A stretch of 64,000 nucleotides of DNA from Bacteriovoracaceae bacterium UBA6200 (lineage in GTDB: Bacteria > Bdellovibrionota > Bacteriovoracia > Bacteriovoracales > Bacteriovoracaceae). The position numbers and the translations under genes are program-made. Location: positions 124,001 through 188,000 of the forward strand of contig DISW01000019.1 in the NCBI GenBank assembly GCA_002422605.1, in the 5' to 3' direction. Below are positions 53,132-62,068 of this stretch, piece by piece; position 1 is the stretch's first letter, and each line of letters starts with the position of its first letter. The notes beneath the pieces were generated by a model. The model did no database searches. It was not told where the DNA came from and saw nothing but the letters and a program-made list of their open reading frames with translations.

Positions 53132-53677
53132 CTACATAGCATCATCAGACATGCCGAAAAGACCTTTCATTTCCCGCAATAATTTATGGCTTTTTCCTAG
53201 GTAATACCACTGTCTGGAAAAACCAATTATCATGGCCACAATAAAACCATAGGCCACACCAGAATGAACGACTTTGCTCACCATTCCGGTGTCGTGGGCG
53301 CCACCAAGTAAAAAGGCAATAGTTCCAAGAACTAGCATCAACATAGTCCAAGGAATTGTTTGTCTCTTGGAGAGCTGAGATTCGTGAACAAAACGTGCAA
53401 CTTTTTTCTTATAAGGCTCAAGATCTGCAGGCGGTTCTTCGAAGAGTTCACTTAAATTGGCCGTACTATTAAGAGCATTCCAGACGTTTTCAACTAAACG
53501 GGCCACGCCAATGAAATAAAACATGACAAAAGCTTGGATAAAAATAGTGTACATGAATGAAGGAATAGCCAGTTGGATATGACCAAAGCCAAATTCCAGC
53601 CATCCAAGAGCGACTGAAGTAGTAAGGGCAATACCAAGAACCATGACTAGTAATAAAAATCTTAGAAGATGGGCCAT
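53132..53677 (-). CDS. Four-helix membrane protein, 181 aa
   Basis: Four hydrophobic helices at about residues 5-27, 36-62, 110-126 and 137-156, with a charged loop of 45 residues between the second and third. His residues lie near helices 3 and 4 ('GGAHDTG', 'VVHSGVAYG'), so heme binding is possible but not shown. No family recognised. It is divergent from the HEAT-repeat gene that leads into the cytochrome bc cluster, 74 bases apart, which suggests a shared control region. Confidence 0.65.
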   Translation of the reverse strand: MAHLLRFLLLVMVLGIALTTSVALGWLEFGFGHIQLAIPSFMYTIFIQAFVMFYFIGVARLVENVWNALNSTANLSELFEEPPADLEPYKKKVARFVHESQLSKRQTIPWTMLMLVLGTIAFLLGGAHDTGMVSKVVHSGVAYGFIVAMIIGFSRQWYYLGKSHKLLREMKGLFGMSDDAM

Positions 53678-53751
53678 TAGACTTCCAATTTGAGCTTCAT
53701 TTTGTTAATTTGCCCGTACATTTACCGCCTTTTTTATCATAAGGAAATCAA

Positions 53752-54627
53752 ATGTCCGAACAAAATCAGGGCAAGATCCCGCCAACCAAAAAAATGCTCG
53801 AGAGTTCTCCTCTTTCGGGTATTGCTGTTCCAATTGGGATTGTCTTAATTGGAGCTCTCATTATTTTCGGTGTTACGAAGATGCTTTCTACTGGAAAAGA
53901 CCATAGAGACCTTATTGAAGAAATGAATTCTAAAACATTTGGTAATCGTTGGGTCGCAGCGTATGAGCTTTCTAAGTTTCTCGCTTCAGAAAGGATTCCC
54001 AAAGAAGATATGCCGTGGGTTATTGAGAATCTTTCACAAGTCTATAGGGGCACCATAGATCCAAGAACAAGAAATTTTGTTGTCTTAGCCTTAGGAAGCT
54101 TAAACAATCCATTGACGCTTCCAGTGCTTAACGCTGCATTAGAGGATCAGGATCATCAGGTGAAATTCAATGCTGTCGTTTCCCTTGGGAATATGGCCAA
54201 GGGTTCAGATATCAAATGGGAAAAGGTTGAAGCTCTGCTTGACCAGGATCTTGACCCAGGTTTAAAACAAGTTGCTTTGCTTACGATGGCTTCCCATGAA
54301 CATCCAAATACCGAAGAAAAGGCGCTTCCGTTGTTGACTTCAGCTGAAAAAACAATCCGTTATGCCGCAGCGATCGTTTTAATCGGTAGTCAAAATGCTG
54401 AGGCGCTTCCTGTTCTGGAAGAAATTCTAAACTCAAGATATGATGTTGCCCAAGCAGGTGAATTAAACGGTGCACAAGTCGAAGCTCTTAAAATGAGCGT
54501 TTTAGAAAATGTGGAAAAATCCAAATGGAATGGAATGCTTCCATTAATTGAAAAATTAGAGAAAGACGACTCGAACGTCAGAGTTACGACAAAAGCAAAA
54601 CAGGTTCTAAATCTATTGAAAAATTAG
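53752..54627 (+). CDS. Membrane-anchored HEAT-repeat protein, 291 aa
   Basis: An N-terminal helix (residues 22-44) anchors it, then HEAT/PBS-lyase-like repeats follow: 'RWVAAYELSKFLAS', 'RTRNFVVLALGSLNNP', 'HQVKFNAVVSLGNMAKGS', 'PGLKQVALLTMASHEHP', 'KTIRYAAAIVLIGSQNA', 'AQVEALKMSVLENVEKS'. The N-terminus is short, so the repeats are probably periplasmic. It lies 90 bases before the Rieske gene and may be an assembly or stability factor for the bc complex, an inference from position. Confidence 0.85.
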   Translation: MSEQNQGKIPPTKKMLESSPLSGIAVPIGIVLIGALIIFGVTKMLSTGKDHRDLIEEMNSKTFGNRWVAAYELSKFLASERIPKEDMPWVIENLSQVYRGTIDPRTRNFVVLALGSLNNPLTLPVLNAALEDQDHQVKFNAVVSLGNMAKGSDIKWEKVEALLDQDLDPGLKQVALLTMASHEHPNTEEKALPLLTSAEKTIRYAAAIVLIGSQNAEALPVLEEILNSRYDVAQAGELNGAQVEALKMSVLENVEKSKWNGMLPLIEKLEKDDSNVRVTTKAKQVLNLLKN

Positions 54628-54717
54628 AAGTTTACAACCATAATGGGTGAAAACAATTAGCCCCTATATTCAGCGCCAAATTTTGGTACTGACTTATTTA
54701 TTTTCGGAGAATCTCTC

Positions 54718-55221
54718 ATGAGTGACGAGGCAAAAACCAGTTTGAACCGCCGCGAGTTCTTTAGCTTCCTGGCCGTCGGATGGATTACTTTTGGTGCTGC
54801 TACTGCCGGTTTAGCAAGTTTAGTCTTTAGATTTCTTTACCCTAACGTAGTCTTTGAACCAGCTATGGATTTTATCGCAGGCTTTCCTGATGATTATCCT
54901 GAGGGTGTTGATGAACGTTGGAAAAATGGATTTGGTGTTTGGATTTATAAAGCTGATGGTAAATTAGTTGCTCTTTCAAACATATGTACTCACTTAGGTT
55001 GTATTCCAACCTGGCTTCCTGCTGAATCAAAATTTAAATGTCCTTGTCATGGCTCTGGATATTATCCGAATGGGATCAACTTCGAAGGCCCTGCGCCTCG
55101 ACCTCTAGAGCGTTACAAAATTATCAGAAATACAGAAGGTAAAATTATCGTTGATAAGACAAAAGTGTTCCGCTACGAAAAAGGTGAGTGGGGCAACGCT
55201 GAATCTTTCATTGAAGTCTAA
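54718..55221 (+). CDS. Rieske iron-sulfur protein of a cytochrome bc complex
   Basis: The N-terminus 'NRREFFSFLAVGW' is a twin-arginine signal that also forms the membrane anchor. The [2Fe-2S] site is complete: 'CTHLGC' and 'CPCHGSGY', each giving one Cys and one His ligand. It passes electrons from quinol to cytochrome c at the periplasmic side. 167 residues is normal. It starts the four-gene run Rieske, cytochrome b, b C-part, multiheme c. Confidence 0.96.
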   Translation: MSDEAKTSLNRREFFSFLAVGWITFGAATAGLASLVFRFLYPNVVFEPAMDFIAGFPDDYPEGVDERWKNGFGVWIYKADGKLVALSNICTHLGCIPTWLPAESKFKCPCHGSGYYPNGINFEGPAPRPLERYKIIRNTEGKIIVDKTKVFRYEKGEWGNAESFIEV

Positions 55222-55239
55222 TTTTTAGAGGTAAAAGAT

Positions 55240-56019
55240 ATGTCTGAGAGTTTTGCAAAAAAAGTTGCTAATACCCAAGTTTGGAAAGCAATTTTTCGTC
55301 ACGGTCCCCCTAACAATGCTCGTAACCGTGCAGCTGTTATTGCCGGTAACGTATTTCTTCACCTTCACCCAATCAAGTTAAAAAAATCAGGCGTTCAGCT
55401 TGGTTATACTTGGTGCATGGGTGGATTAACATTTTTCGTATTCTTGGCACTTACTGTGACAGGTGTACTTCTTATGTTCTATTACCGTCCAACAGCAGAA
55501 TATGCTTTCACAGACGTTATTGGTCTACGTGAGCACGTGCCTTTGGGGATTATGCGAGAGCTACATCGTTGGGGCGCTCACTTAATGGTAATTACCGTTT
55601 GGATCCACATGTTCCGCGTGTTCATGACTGGTTCATATAAACCACCTCGCGAATTCAACTGGGGTGTTGGTGTGGTCCTTCTCGTTTTAACAATGCTTCT
55701 CTCGTTCACAGGCTATCTACTTCCTTGGGATCAGTTAGCTATTTGGGCGATTACCGTGGGTTCTAACATGGCGAAAGCAACTCCGTTTGCTGGTGCAGGT
55801 GGTCCTGGTGCCGCTCTGGCCAAGATCGGTGACTTCGTGATGGTTTCAGATAAAAACGACGTTCGTTTCCAGCTTCTTGGTGGTCGATTTGTAGGTGAGG
55901 CAGCCCTGCTTCGTTTCTACATCCTCCACTGCGTATTCATCCCTCTAGTGGTAGCGGTACTTATTGCTGTTCACTTCTGGCGTGTACGTAAAGATGGCGG
56001 AATTTCAGCTCCACTATAA
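55240..56019 (+). CDS. Cytochrome b, N-terminal (b6-like) subunit
   Basis: 259 residues with four helices. The bis-His heme ligands are seen in 'RELHRWGAHLMVITVWIHMF' and in 'HCVFIPLVVAVLIAVHFW'. The quinone-site region 'YLLPWDQLAIWAITVG' (PWDQ, like PWGQ of other b cytochromes) is present. The N-terminal residue block 'HLHPIKLKKSGVQLGY' resembles b6-type subunits. This is the heme-carrying half of a split cytochrome b. 18 bases after the Rieske gene. Confidence 0.96.
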   Translation: MSESFAKKVANTQVWKAIFRHGPPNNARNRAAVIAGNVFLHLHPIKLKKSGVQLGYTWCMGGLTFFVFLALTVTGVLLMFYYRPTAEYAFTDVIGLREHVPLGIMRELHRWGAHLMVITVWIHMFRVFMTGSYKPPREFNWGVGVVLLVLTMLLSFTGYLLPWDQLAIWAITVGSNMAKATPFAGAGGPGAALAKIGDFVMVSDKNDVRFQLLGGRFVGEAALLRFYILHCVFIPLVVAVLIAVHFWRVRKDGGISAPL

Positions 56020-56037
56020 GAAGGATTAGGGAAACAT

Positions 56038-57114
56038 ATGATTAAGGAAGCGATTAACTACCTTTCCTCTCCATTGTACTCGTTTACAGCATTCATCGTG
56101 TTGTTCGGACTAGCAATGAAGAGAATTGATATTGTAGGAACTAAAAAATTTGGTCTGGCACTACTTATAGGTGTGCTAGTAATTTTTGGCTGGATGTTAA
56201 CAGATCCTGTTTTCTTCACAGTAATTTCATTACCAGATAACATACCTATTATTATTCTAAACGGCTTGGTGTTCTGGTCTACTTGGTATGCTCTTTATAA
56301 AGGTCATCAAAACGATCTTCGCATTGAGCGTGGGGAACCACCCATTGAGGGTACTCCTGAGAACCGCGAGAAAGTATGGGCATGGCCGAACCTTGTTTAT
56401 ACTGAACTTTTCTGCGGTATCCTTTGTACAATCTTCCTCATTGTGTGGGCGATTTTCTTTAAAGCTCCACTAGAAGAACCAGCTAACCCGACTTGGGCAC
56501 CAAACCCGGCGAAAGCTCCTTGGTACTTCCTGGGTCTTCAAGAAATGCTTGTTTATTTCGATCCATGGATGGCCGGAGTGGTTCTTCCTGGACTCATTCT
56601 TGTTGGTCTGATTGCTATTCCTTTTATTGATGTGAATCCAAAAGGTAATGGTTACTACACTTTCAAAGAAAGAAAATTTGCTATCACTGGCTTCTTGTTT
56701 GGTTGGTTAGCACTTTGGATCTTCCTTATTCAAGTCGGTACTTTCCTACGCGGTCCAAACTGGACTTTCTACGGACCATTTGAATTTTGGGATTCCCATA
56801 AAGTTGTAGCTGAAAACAACATTAATCTCTCAGAGATTATGTGGATTAAGCTTTTCAACACTGGTCTTCCGAAGAACATTTTTCTTCGTGAAATCTTTGG
56901 TTTGATTGCTACATTTGGCTATATGTTTGGTCTTTTACCTCTCATCTATAAGAAGTGGGGTAAACACTACTACGAAAGAATGGGAGCTATTCGATACTAC
57001 ATCATGGTTTTCCTCATCTTAGGTATGATGAGTTTACCGATCAAGATGTACCTTCGTTGGTTCATTAACTTGAAGTACGTTCTGGCTATGCCGGAATTTG
57101 AATTAAACCTTTAA
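56038..57114 (+). CDS. Cytochrome b, C-terminal subunit (subunit IV-like, extended)
   Basis: Several hydrophobic helices and the conserved 'KAPWYFLGLQEMLVYFDPWMAG' (the PEWY/PxWY region of the Qo site; here PWYF) identify the C-terminal half of split cytochrome b. At 358 residues it is much longer than subunit IV of b6f (about 160), with extra helices at both ends. It forms the quinol-oxidising pocket together with the previous subunit. 18-base gap to that gene. Confidence 0.9.
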   Translation: MIKEAINYLSSPLYSFTAFIVLFGLAMKRIDIVGTKKFGLALLIGVLVIFGWMLTDPVFFTVISLPDNIPIIILNGLVFWSTWYALYKGHQNDLRIERGEPPIEGTPENREKVWAWPNLVYTELFCGILCTIFLIVWAIFFKAPLEEPANPTWAPNPAKAPWYFLGLQEMLVYFDPWMAGVVLPGLILVGLIAIPFIDVNPKGNGYYTFKERKFAITGFLFGWLALWIFLIQVGTFLRGPNWTFYGPFEFWDSHKVVAENNINLSEIMWIKLFNTGLPKNIFLREIFGLIATFGYMFGLLPLIYKKWGKHYYERMGAIRYYIMVFLILGMMSLPIKMYLRWFINLKYVLAMPEFELNL

Positions 57115-57138
57115 TCGTTTTTATATAAGGCAGCGATA

Positions 57139-59982
57139 ATGAAACGTGAACCTGGAATGGCCTATGACACGAAAGTCTTGAACAAGATTTTCGCTGTTAT
57201 CTCCGTATGCTTTTTATTTGTGGTAATTTGGGTAGTTTTAGATGACTACATTCGCCCGTGGAAAGCAGTACAAATTAAAGCCCTGGATATCGAGAAACAA
57301 AAGGTCCAGGAAAAGATCAAAGAAATAGACGGATCTATTGATGGTGAGAAGCTTAAAGAAGTTAAGGCTCAAATTGCTGAAGCAGAGAAGGGTCTTGAAA
57401 CTAAGCAAAGTGAGATCACTAAAATCAATGATCAAATCACTGAGATCCAACGTAAGATTTATGTTCAGAATATGGTTAACGGGGTAAACGGCTCTCAAGC
57501 AGCTGCTTATCAGTTCCAGTACGAACATGCTTTGATGCAAAACCACCCTGAAGAAGCCAAGAAACTTAAAGTTACTTTTAATGATTTTAAGAAAAAAGAA
57601 ATGGAAGGTAAGGATGCTCTAAAGGGTCTCCAAGCCGAAGAAACAGAAGCTCAGAATAAACTTAAGGTCATCATGGCCGACAAGACTGCAGCTGAAAAAG
57701 AACTCAAAAATCTCGTAGGGGACAAAGAAAGGATGCTAACTGCTCTGGCAGTGACTGAGAAGAATCCAATCTGGGCCATGAGAAATGCTCCTTTTATTGA
57801 TTATCTGGATCCAACTATTAAAATTCGTCAGTACGTTATCTCTAACGTTACTAATGACATGTATTTCCAGCAAATTCCTAAAATTGATCGTTGTACTACT
57901 TGTCACGTCTTTATCGATAAGCCGGGTTACGAAGATCAGGCCAATCCTTATAAGACTCACCCTAAAGTTGATACTCTCGCAGTTGGTGTAAGTTCTGCTC
58001 ACCCTGTGAAAGAGTTTGGATGTACTTCATGTCATGGTGGCGTAGGCGACCGAGTTCATGATTTCAATTCACCTGCTCACATTCCTCAAAACGCTGAACA
58101 AGCGAAAGAATGGAAAGAGAAATATCACTGGCATGAACCACATAAAGTTCCTCAGCCAATGATTCCACTTCAACACACTGAAGGTATGTGTATTAAGTGT
58201 CATACTCAGCAAGAACGTATCCCGATGGCCGATAAGCTAAATAACGGACGTAAACTGGTTGAAGATTATGGATGTTTTGCCTGCCACAAAATTGAGGGCT
58301 GGCAACACATGAAAAAACCAGGACCTTCCCTGGAAAAAATTGATTCCAAAGTTTCTAAGGAGTTCATTAAGAATTGGATTTGGTCTCCAAAGACTTTCAA
58401 TCCTAATTCAAAAATGCCTTCTTACTTTAACCAGGAGAACAATTCGACTCCTGAGTTTAAAGCTAAAAACATGGCCGAAGTTAATGCCATGGCCGAGTAC
58501 ATTTACAGTACTTCACGCCAGTATAAACCATTCCAAAAGTACACCGGCGGTAACGCTGGTTCTGGTAAAGAACTGATTGAAACCATTGGTTGTGTTGGCT
58601 GTCACATGGTTGAAGGAATCGATGATAAAATGAACGCAGTCGGTGAACGTAAGGGAACTTACCTAACTGGTCTTGGTTCTAAAGTGGATCCTGACTGGTT
58701 AGTATCATGGTTGAAGAAACCATCTCATTACCAGCCGGATACAGTAATGCCTTCTTTCCGTTTAACAGATAAAGAGGCCAATGATATCGCCGCTTACTTG
58801 TTAAGCCTTAAGAATAAGCAATTTGCTGATCTTAGATTCCCTGAGATCAACAAAGACCTACGTGATGAAATTCTCGTTCAGGATTATTTCTCAGCTTTTG
58901 AAACGGTTAAGGCCGCTCAAGCGAAACTCGAAAAAATGTCTGACCGTGAAAGAACAATGGAACTCGGAAAACGTTCGATCAGTAAGTATGGTTGTTACTC
59001 TTGTCACAACATCAACGGATTCGAAGGTGATCTTCCGCAAATTGGTCCAGAACTTACGAAAGAAGGCTCTAAACCAGTTGAACAGTTCGGCTTTGGACAA
59101 CAAAAACAAGTTCCTCATACTCGTCAAGGCTGGTTAACTCAGCATTTAAAGACTCCACGTATTTGGGATGTTGGTGTTCCTAAAGTATTTAGAGATCTGA
59201 ACAAAATGCCTAACTTCTACCTAACTGATGCAGAAGTGGAAGCGATGGTTGGAGTTCTTCTTGGACAAGTTGCTGATAAAGTTCCTTTAGCAGGTCAGAA
59301 ACGTCTTTCTCCAGGCGAGAAGCAATATTATGACGGTATGAAAGTAGCTAACCACTTCAACTGCTTTGGATGTCACAATATCGATGGCATTGGTGGCGGT
59401 TTATCTACAGCTTTTGAAGACCAGAACTATGGTCCTCCATACTTAACGAAACAAGGACTTCGTGTTCAAACTGATTGGTTGTATGACTTCCTTCAGAATG
59501 TTCACCCGATCCGTAGTTATGTAAAAGTAAGAATGCCAACCTTTAATTATACTCAGGATCAATTGAATAAATTGATTGCTGGATTCCAGGGTGGTTCTAA
59601 TCAAGGCACTTTCGAAGCACAGGCCAAAGTTGTTTGGGAACCAGGTGAAAAAGAAGCAGCCAAGAGAATTTGGGAAGAGATGTCTTGTACTACTTGTCAC
59701 TCTTCTGGATTCACTAAAGACGAACCACTTGCTCCAGATCTTCACTATGCGAAGAAACGTCTTCGTGCAGATTTCATGGATGCCTGGATTGCTAGTCCTC
59801 AATCATTCCACCCATACAGCTCAATGCCTGCATTTTGGGATGATGGTGAAGGTGGCTTGATGCCAGCAGTTGAAGGTATTCTTGATAATGATCCTAAACG
59901 TCAGATTCAAGCTGTAAGAAAACTCATTCAAGAGTTTGGTTACGATACGAATCCGAAGCCTTTCCCTAAAAACGAAAACTAG
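57139..59982 (+). CDS. Membrane-anchored octaheme cytochrome c with coiled coil, 947 aa
   Basis: An N-terminal helix (residues 13-34) is followed by a coiled coil from about 45 to 210 (Lys/Glu/Gln heptads). Eight CxxCH heme sites follow at residues 252, 295, 351, 379, 485, 619, 742 and 850 (for example CTTCH, CTSCH, CIKCH, CFACH). Several sit in repeated mono-heme cytochrome modules with 'GPxL' and 'MP' ligand patterns ('SKMPSYF', 'TVMPSFR', 'NKMPNFY', 'SSMPAFW'). It should be the electron acceptor of the bc complex. 24 bases behind cytochrome b. Confidence 0.93.
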   Translation: MKREPGMAYDTKVLNKIFAVISVCFLFVVIWVVLDDYIRPWKAVQIKALDIEKQKVQEKIKEIDGSIDGEKLKEVKAQIAEAEKGLETKQSEITKINDQITEIQRKIYVQNMVNGVNGSQAAAYQFQYEHALMQNHPEEAKKLKVTFNDFKKKEMEGKDALKGLQAEETEAQNKLKVIMADKTAAEKELKNLVGDKERMLTALAVTEKNPIWAMRNAPFIDYLDPTIKIRQYVISNVTNDMYFQQIPKIDRCTTCHVFIDKPGYEDQANPYKTHPKVDTLAVGVSSAHPVKEFGCTSCHGGVGDRVHDFNSPAHIPQNAEQAKEWKEKYHWHEPHKVPQPMIPLQHTEGMCIKCHTQQERIPMADKLNNGRKLVEDYGCFACHKIEGWQHMKKPGPSLEKIDSKVSKEFIKNWIWSPKTFNPNSKMPSYFNQENNSTPEFKAKNMAEVNAMAEYIYSTSRQYKPFQKYTGGNAGSGKELIETIGCVGCHMVEGIDDKMNAVGERKGTYLTGLGSKVDPDWLVSWLKKPSHYQPDTVMPSFRLTDKEANDIAAYLLSLKNKQFADLRFPEINKDLRDEILVQDYFSAFETVKAAQAKLEKMSDRERTMELGKRSISKYGCYSCHNINGFEGDLPQIGPELTKEGSKPVEQFGFGQQKQVPHTRQGWLTQHLKTPRIWDVGVPKVFRDLNKMPNFYLTDAEVEAMVGVLLGQVADKVPLAGQKRLSPGEKQYYDGMKVANHFNCFGCHNIDGIGGGLSTAFEDQNYGPPYLTKQGLRVQTDWLYDFLQNVHPIRSYVKVRMPTFNYTQDQLNKLIAGFQGGSNQGTFEAQAKVVWEPGEKEAAKRIWEEMSCTTCHSSGFTKDEPLAPDLHYAKKRLRADFMDAWIASPQSFHPYSSMPAFWDDGEGGLMPAVEGILDNDPKRQIQAVRKLIQEFGYDTNPKPFPKNEN

Positions 59983-59987
59983 TTCTC

Positions 59988-60020
59988 AAGGTGTTGTGCA
60001 ATTATATTGCACAACACCTT
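59988..60020 (+). terminator. Hairpin after the cytochrome operon
   Basis: AAGGTGTTGTGCAA - TTATA - TTGCACAACACCTT, a perfect 14-bp stem beginning 5 bases after the stop. The T-tract is poor (CCTTAATCC), but the stem is strong and it marks the end of the operon. Confidence 0.8.
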
Positions 60021-60053
60021 CCTTAATCCTCAGAATATCTATTAAATAAATAT

Positions 60054-61004
60054 ATGATACTAAGTCTCAACCCGACTTATTTTTGCAATTTTCGGAATGG
60101 AAAGTGCGCCGATACTTGTTACTTAACGAAGACACAGTTAAGTGATTTACGCCTGCTCAAAGTTGATGAGATCAAGGCCCGGATTGAGGAATTATCTAAA
60201 GCCTTTACGTTGGAGCATATTGATTTATATGGGGGAGAAATAACGATTCTTCCCTTAGACTATCAATTAGAGCTGATGTCTTATCTGGCAGCCCTGAATG
60301 TTTCTGTGAATATTGTGACCAATCTCTCAAAGTCCGATTCGCCATTCATTACTCATCTTCCCAGAAATTTTACCCTTTCGGTTAGCTGGGATTACGAGGC
60401 CCGGCAATCTTTTGATAAAGTTTTCGAGCGTATGAAAAATCTTAAAAATAGATTTTCCATTCTTTCATTGGCGTCTCCGGAGTTTTCCCAGTTTGATCCT
60501 AAAATGATCTTAGAATTATTGATGAAACTACCTTCTCTTCAGGCCTTCGAGATTAAACCTTATAATCAGAACCAAAGTAATCAGTATTCATTCGGCCACA
60601 TTGATTACGAAGAGCTTATTAAGAAATACATTATTGCCTATAAGCAGTTGAAGCCCCATTTTCAGTTTGTGAATATTGATCTTTTGGAAATGAGCTTAAA
60701 AAGAACAAAATCTAGCTGGAGTGACCAACATCTTTATTTAACACCAGATAATGAATGGAGTGTGCTGGAGTTTGATCAGGCCGGTAATGAGTATTTTAAG
60801 AAATTAAATTCAATCCAGGAGTATCTGGCCTGGTCCGGGCGGGAAAAAGAAGTTTTTCAGCTTGATCCTCACTGCCAGAATTGCCGGCATCTGGGGCATT
60901 GTTTAAGTGAGCACTTAAAACCCATTGATCAGTTTGAGATCAATGGGTGCAGTGGATTTAAAAATTTAATTGATTGGTATGAGGCTATTGGGCGAACTCT
61001 TTAA
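60054..61004 (+). CDS. Radical-SAM-like protein with unusual C-x6-C-x3-C motif, 316 aa
   Basis: The N-terminus 'LNPTYFCNFRNGKCADTCYLT' is laid out like a radical SAM start (C-N-F-R and C-Y-L-T flanks), but the cysteines are C11, C18, C22, giving C-x6-C-x3-C instead of C-x3-C-x2-C. The GGE motif follows in 'IDLYGGEITILP', then 'NIVTNLS' and a barrel strand. The C-terminus has a four-Cys cluster, 'CQNCRHLGHC' and 'NGCSGF', as in SPASM/twitch domains. It starts 33 bases after the cytochrome hairpin and overlaps the convergent paralogue by 20 bases at its end. Confidence 0.75.
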   Translation: MILSLNPTYFCNFRNGKCADTCYLTKTQLSDLRLLKVDEIKARIEELSKAFTLEHIDLYGGEITILPLDYQLELMSYLAALNVSVNIVTNLSKSDSPFITHLPRNFTLSVSWDYEARQSFDKVFERMKNLKNRFSILSLASPEFSQFDPKMILELLMKLPSLQAFEIKPYNQNQSNQYSFGHIDYEELIKKYIIAYKQLKPHFQFVNIDLLEMSLKRTKSSWSDQHLYLTPDNEWSVLEFDQAGNEYFKKLNSIQEYLAWSGREKEVFQLDPHCQNCRHLGHCLSEHLKPIDQFEINGCSGFKNLIDWYEAIGRTL

Positions 61005-62067
61005 ACTTTTGCGGAAATAGGCACTCTTTAATTCCCTTGTTCTCCATATAATTTAAAACATTACGTCCTACACAGGCAGTTAGATAGCTGCAGTCGGCAC
61101 AATCATGGGTTTTGTTTGCATATTCAAAACTCTTGGTCTGAAGCTCGATATGTTGATCCATGATGGCCTCAGGAGTAAGCGTGTCCACTTTGAAGACTTT
61201 ATTGGTGTCGATAATCTGTTCGTAGATAAAAGGGCTGAAGTAAACTTCATTATCGTAAATATTTAAACAGATCGTATTCCCGGTATTATGGTGTTTGTCC
61301 ACATTGGTAAGATAAATATCTCTGTGGTCATTTTTCTCAAGAATATCCTGTAGAAAGCTTTTCCAATAAGAAAGATTCTTATCAATCAGAGTGTTGTTAT
61401 GGCTTCGGAAGAATCCAGGGTTGAACTCCATAATAGTATTGAATTCGTTCTTAATCGTATTAACCATTTCCATGTAATTTTCACGTAGAAGTTGGTTGTT
61501 ATGGATATTTACAACATACGACCAATCAATAATTTTGGGAGAGTTATTCAAGAAGAAGTTCAGGGCCCATTTGTTGTCGGACATGTACTTTTCTTCTTTC
61601 GCGAGCATTTTCTTAGTATTAAGTGGAACTAGAAACTCTAGAATCATTTCTTTTCGGAAATACTCAGTGTTGTCCAGAATATCAAAGATCCTTTGAAACT
61701 GTTCTTTATTAACATTTTCAAAGACACAGGCAGCAGTGATTCTGGTTTTTTCATGAAGACTCATGATTTTATGAAACGTCGGATGAAGAAGAACTTCTTC
61801 GGTATTTTTGGCACTGAAAAATTCAGTAGGGGCCAAAACGATTTCGCGAAATCGTAAGCCTTTCTCAGTTAAGCCTTTAGCAATTTGATAAGTTTTTTCA
61901 AGAGTCTCCTCCCAATTAGCAACAACCTTCTGCTTATTTACGTAGCATCCTTCGCATGAATGAACACATCCATTTAAAATATCCAGATTCAGAACAAAAT
62001 CCATCGTTTCGATGTTATCGACATTGGTTTTAGACATCTTCTCAAAGAAATTTGCTTCAATAGTCAT
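60985..62067 (-). CDS. Radical SAM protein with C-terminal SPASM-like cluster (paralogue 1), 360 aa
   Basis: Canonical C-x3-C-x2-C at Cys34/38/41 ('NGCVHSCEGCYVNK') for the [4Fe-4S]-SAM cluster. Next 'FREIVLAPTEFFSAKNTEEV' replaces the GGE loop. Near the end lies 'CADCSYLTACVGRNVLNYM' followed by 'KECLFP', i.e. C-x2-C-x5-C-x17-C, a likely auxiliary Fe-S site. The start at ATG 62067 is one base after the stop of the upstream paralogue; the longer frame to 62130 lies inside that gene. Substrate unknown. Last gene of the minus-strand array. Confidence 0.85.
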   Translation of the reverse strand: MTIEANFFEKMSKTNVDNIETMDFVLNLDILNGCVHSCEGCYVNKQKVVANWEETLEKTYQIAKGLTEKGLRFREIVLAPTEFFSAKNTEEVLLHPTFHKIMSLHEKTRITAACVFENVNKEQFQRIFDILDNTEYFRKEMILEFLVPLNTKKMLAKEEKYMSDNKWALNFFLNNSPKIIDWSYVVNIHNNQLLRENYMEMVNTIKNEFNTIMEFNPGFFRSHNNTLIDKNLSYWKSFLQDILEKNDHRDIYLTNVDKHHNTGNTICLNIYDNEVYFSPFIYEQIIDTNKVFKVDTLTPEAIMDQHIELQTKSFEYANKTHDCADCSYLTACVGRNVLNYMENKGIKECLFPQKFKEFAQ

Positions 62068-62068
62068 A

